Assembly (NCBI GenBank): GCA_934463115.1 | Contig: CAKSIN010000008.1 | Coordinates: 1-64,000, forward strand | From: an uncultured Clostridia bacterium | GTDB taxonomy: Bacteria; Bacillota; Clostridia; UMGS1810 | Direction of reading: 5' to 3' | DNA length: 64,000 nucleotides | Shown: in pieces, positions 62,387 through 64,000 of the stretch | Layout of the letters: each line of letters begins with the position of its first letter | Numbering within the stretch: the first letter of the stretch is position 1 | Made by a program: the position numbers and the translations under genes | Notes under the pieces: model-generated | What the model was told of the DNA's origin: nothing | What the model saw: the letters and a program-made list of their open reading frames with translations, nothing else | Databases searched by the model: none

Positions 62387-63451
62387 CTAAATATTGTCAA
62401 GAATTTCTTTTGTCGCACAAAGGAGTATTTCCACCTGTTCCTTTGTACCGACGGTAATCCTGTTATATTCACATATTGCACTGTCATTAAAGTGGCGCAC
62501 AAGAATATTTTTATCTTTGAGACGTGTATAGTAATCCGCACCGGATATTTTTTCGCTTTTTGCAAAAACAAAGTTTGTCACGGATTCAATTACTTCAAAA
62601 CCGAGTCCGCGCAGACCGTCGGTTAAAATTTTGCGGTTTTCGATAATTTGCCGCCGCGTCTTTTCGAAATATTCCGTATCGGAAATTGCCTGCTCTCCGG
62701 CAATCATTGTCAGCCGATTTACATTGTACGGATTTGTTGAAAATTTAATTTTTTCAAGATCCGCTATGACGGCACTGCTGCCTATCGCAAACCCAAGCCG
62801 TGCTCCGGCAAGAGAACGGGATTTCGAAAAGGTCTGTACAACCAGCAGGTTGTCATATTTCAAGGTCAGCGGAATTGCGCTCTGTGCGCCGAAATCAACA
62901 TACGCTTCATCAATAACAACAATATTGCCGCGGTTGGATGAAACAATCTTTTCGATATCGTCAATTCCGAGTGCAAGTCCCGTGGGTGCATTGGGGTTTG
63001 CAATAACAATGTTTCTGCCGAGGTTTACATAATCATCGGCATTAATTGAGAAATCTTTTCTTAGCGGAATTTTTATGTAATCCAAATTATACAGTTTTGC
63101 AAAAACTTCATAAAATCCGTAGCTAATCTCCGGGAACGCAACCTTTTGCCGTTCATCACAAAATGCCATGAAAAAGAAGCTGAGCGACTCATCCGAACCG
63201 TTGCTGACAAAAACATTTGTACTGTCTGTGCCATAAAAGTGCGCAATTGCATTTTTTAAGCATTTTGCATCGGGATCACTGTACAATCGTAAGTCATTAA
63301 TTTCCCGACTGTTAATTGCCGCTGCCACATTTGGTGAAGGCGGAAACGGAGATTCATTTGTGTTAAGCTTGACATATACCCTATCCTGCGGCTGCTCACC
63401 GGGGACATACTCATCAAGCGACATAAATCTTTTGCTTAAAAATTTGCTCAT
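62387..63451 (-). CDS. hisC: histidinol-phosphate aminotransferase HisC
   Basis: PLP-dependent aminotransferase, 354 residues. Substrate and cofactor motifs: KLNTNESPFPPSP near 28, FVSNGSDESL near 80, NPNAPTG near 152, the PLP lysine in TFSKSRSLAGARLGF near 210 and an arginine in NRITVGT near 330. It converts imidazole-acetol phosphate to histidinol phosphate. The ATG overlaps the hisD stop (ATGA), with GAGGGAG just upstream. Confidence 0.96.
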   Translation of the reverse strand: MSKFLSKRFMSLDEYVPGEQPQDRVYVKLNTNESPFPPSPNVAAAINSREINDLRLYSDPDAKCLKNAIAHFYGTDSTNVFVSNGSDESLSFFFMAFCDERQKVAFPEISYGFYEVFAKLYNLDYIKIPLRKDFSINADDYVNLGRNIVIANPNAPTGLALGIDDIEKIVSSNRGNIVVIDEAYVDFGAQSAIPLTLKYDNLLVVQTFSKSRSLAGARLGFAIGSSAVIADLEKIKFSTNPYNVNRLTMIAGEQAISDTEYFEKTRRQIIENRKILTDGLRGLGFEVIESVTNFVFAKSEKISGADYYTRLKDKNILVRHFNDSAICEYNRITVGTKEQVEILLCATKEILDNI

Positions 63452-64000
63452 TTTTCTCCCTCAAATCTAATTAAAACACTTTTTGCGTGCGCTGTCAACC
63501 CCTCTTGGTTTGCAAAATATGCCACGGAGTCCTTAACATTTTTCAGTGCGTCACGTGTGTAATACGAATACTGTGTTTTCTTTACAAAATCATCCACGGA
63601 CAGCGGGCTGGAAAACCTTGCCGTTCCGCTTGTGGGCAGTGTGTGATTAGGCCCCGAAAAATAATCGCCCAATGCCTCGGGACAATATTTTCCCATAAAT
63701 ACGGAACCGGCATTCTTCACCGCGTCGAGATAATCGAACGGGTTATTTACACACAATTCGAGATGTTCGGGTGCGATTCGGTTTGCAATATCTATTGCAC
63801 ATTCTATACTGTCTGCCACAATTATCTTACCGTTATTATCTATTGATTCGCGTGCTATATCTTCGCGAGCAAGTTTTGCAAGCTGTGTTTCGATTTCTTC
63901 GCCGACTTTTTTTGCAAAATTATCGCTTGTGCAAACCAAAACGGCACTTGCGAGTCTGTCGTGTTCTGCCTGCGACAGTAAATCGGCGGCAACAAACGAC
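63448..64000 (-). CDS. hisD: histidinol dehydrogenase HisD, 5' end beyond the window
   Basis: Zinc-dependent NAD enzyme that oxidises histidinol to histidine. About 183 C-terminal residues are visible, beginning inside the protein (AADLLSQAEHD at the right edge) and including ANRIAPEHLEL, GDYFSGPNHTLPTSG and the C-terminal KSVLIRFEGEK. The catalytic Glu-His and zinc-ligand region (IAPEHLE; GPNHTLPT) is intact. The remaining N-terminal half and any hisZ/hisG lie outside. Confidence 0.95.
   Translation of the reverse strand, partial: SFVAADLLSQAEHDRLASAVLVCTSDNFAKKVGEEIETQLAKLAREDIARESIDNNGKIIVADSIECAIDIANRIAPEHLELCVNNPFDYLDAVKNAGSVFMGKYCPEALGDYFSGPNHTLPTSGTARFSSPLSVDDFVKKTQYSYYTRDALKNVKDSVAYFANQEGLTAHAKSVLIRFEGEK

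Overview
The window reads as a strictly anaerobic, low-GC Clostridia-type Firmicute, probably a plant-fibre-degrading gut or rumen bacterium. Signs of this are strong AGGAGG-type ribosome binding sites, TTGACA/TATAAT-like promoters, oxygen-sensitive enzymes (a glycyl radical enzyme, [FeFe] hydrogenase, many 4Fe-4S proteins), S-layer-homology surface proteins and a large set of glycoside hydrolases. Most genes lie on the minus strand and are read from high to low coordinates. The few plus-strand genes are mainly AraC-type regulators divergent from the operons they probably control. I saw no rRNA, tRNA or CRISPR array.

Region 1 (about 0.3-30 kb) is a polysaccharide-use locus. A solute-binding lipoprotein and two LplB/YtcP-like permeases (19.6-23.0 kb) head a long minus-strand operon, divergent from an AraC regulator at 23.35 kb. 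The operon continues into two large secreted modular proteins, a GH10 xylanase-like enzyme, an SLH-domain protein and a second SLH-like protein. Below it lie a DUF5054/GH38-like protein, a NIF3-family protein, a GH3 enzyme with permuted domain order and a GH13 enzyme. A second unit (24.3-29.9 kb) carries another modular protein and a GH30-like hydrolase. The modular proteins share a roughly 290-residue module starting LFSDDFE. It is tandemly duplicated with one base change in one gene, and 437 bp are identical between two genes 12.7 kb apart, which points to recent duplication and gene conversion. Xylan or a related hemicellulose is the likely substrate (inference).

Region 2 (30.3-38.5 kb) is a compact catabolic operon: Gfo/Idh oxidoreductase, hydroxypyruvate-isomerase-like protein, two more Gfo/Idh oxidoreductases, a glycyl-radical-enzyme activase and a glycyl radical enzyme, divergent from an AraC regulator. 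The glycyl radical enzyme has a GCNWMC active-site loop where the dehydratase/lyase branch has GCVE, so the usual Glu is missing. This is my best candidate for undescribed chemistry.

Region 3 (38.5-49.7 kb) holds a GH2 beta-galactosidase-type enzyme divergent from an AraC regulator, then a minus-strand cluster: a U32-like Fe-S protein, three paralogous QueG/reductive-dehalogenase-like 4Fe-4S proteins, a small cupin, a predicted 25-residue membrane peptide and a DUF5696-like glycosidase. Its divergent AraC regulator is broken and lies next to an IS3 transposase remnant. A VanZ-family gene follows.

Region 4 (49.7-58.0 kb) encodes a trimeric, probably electron-bifurcating [FeFe] hydrogenase (HydC, HATPase protein, HndB-like ferredoxin, HydB, HydA). 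Upstream is a second operon: DRTGG protein, HATPase protein, a putative sensory [FeFe]-hydrogenase-like protein, another DRTGG protein and a PHP phosphoesterase. Together these look like hydrogen metabolism plus a hydrogen or redox sensing module.

Region 5 (58.0-64 kb) is a tightly overlapping histidine operon, hisD(partial)-C-B-H-A-F-IE followed by a PHP-type histidinol phosphatase. hisD runs off the right edge.
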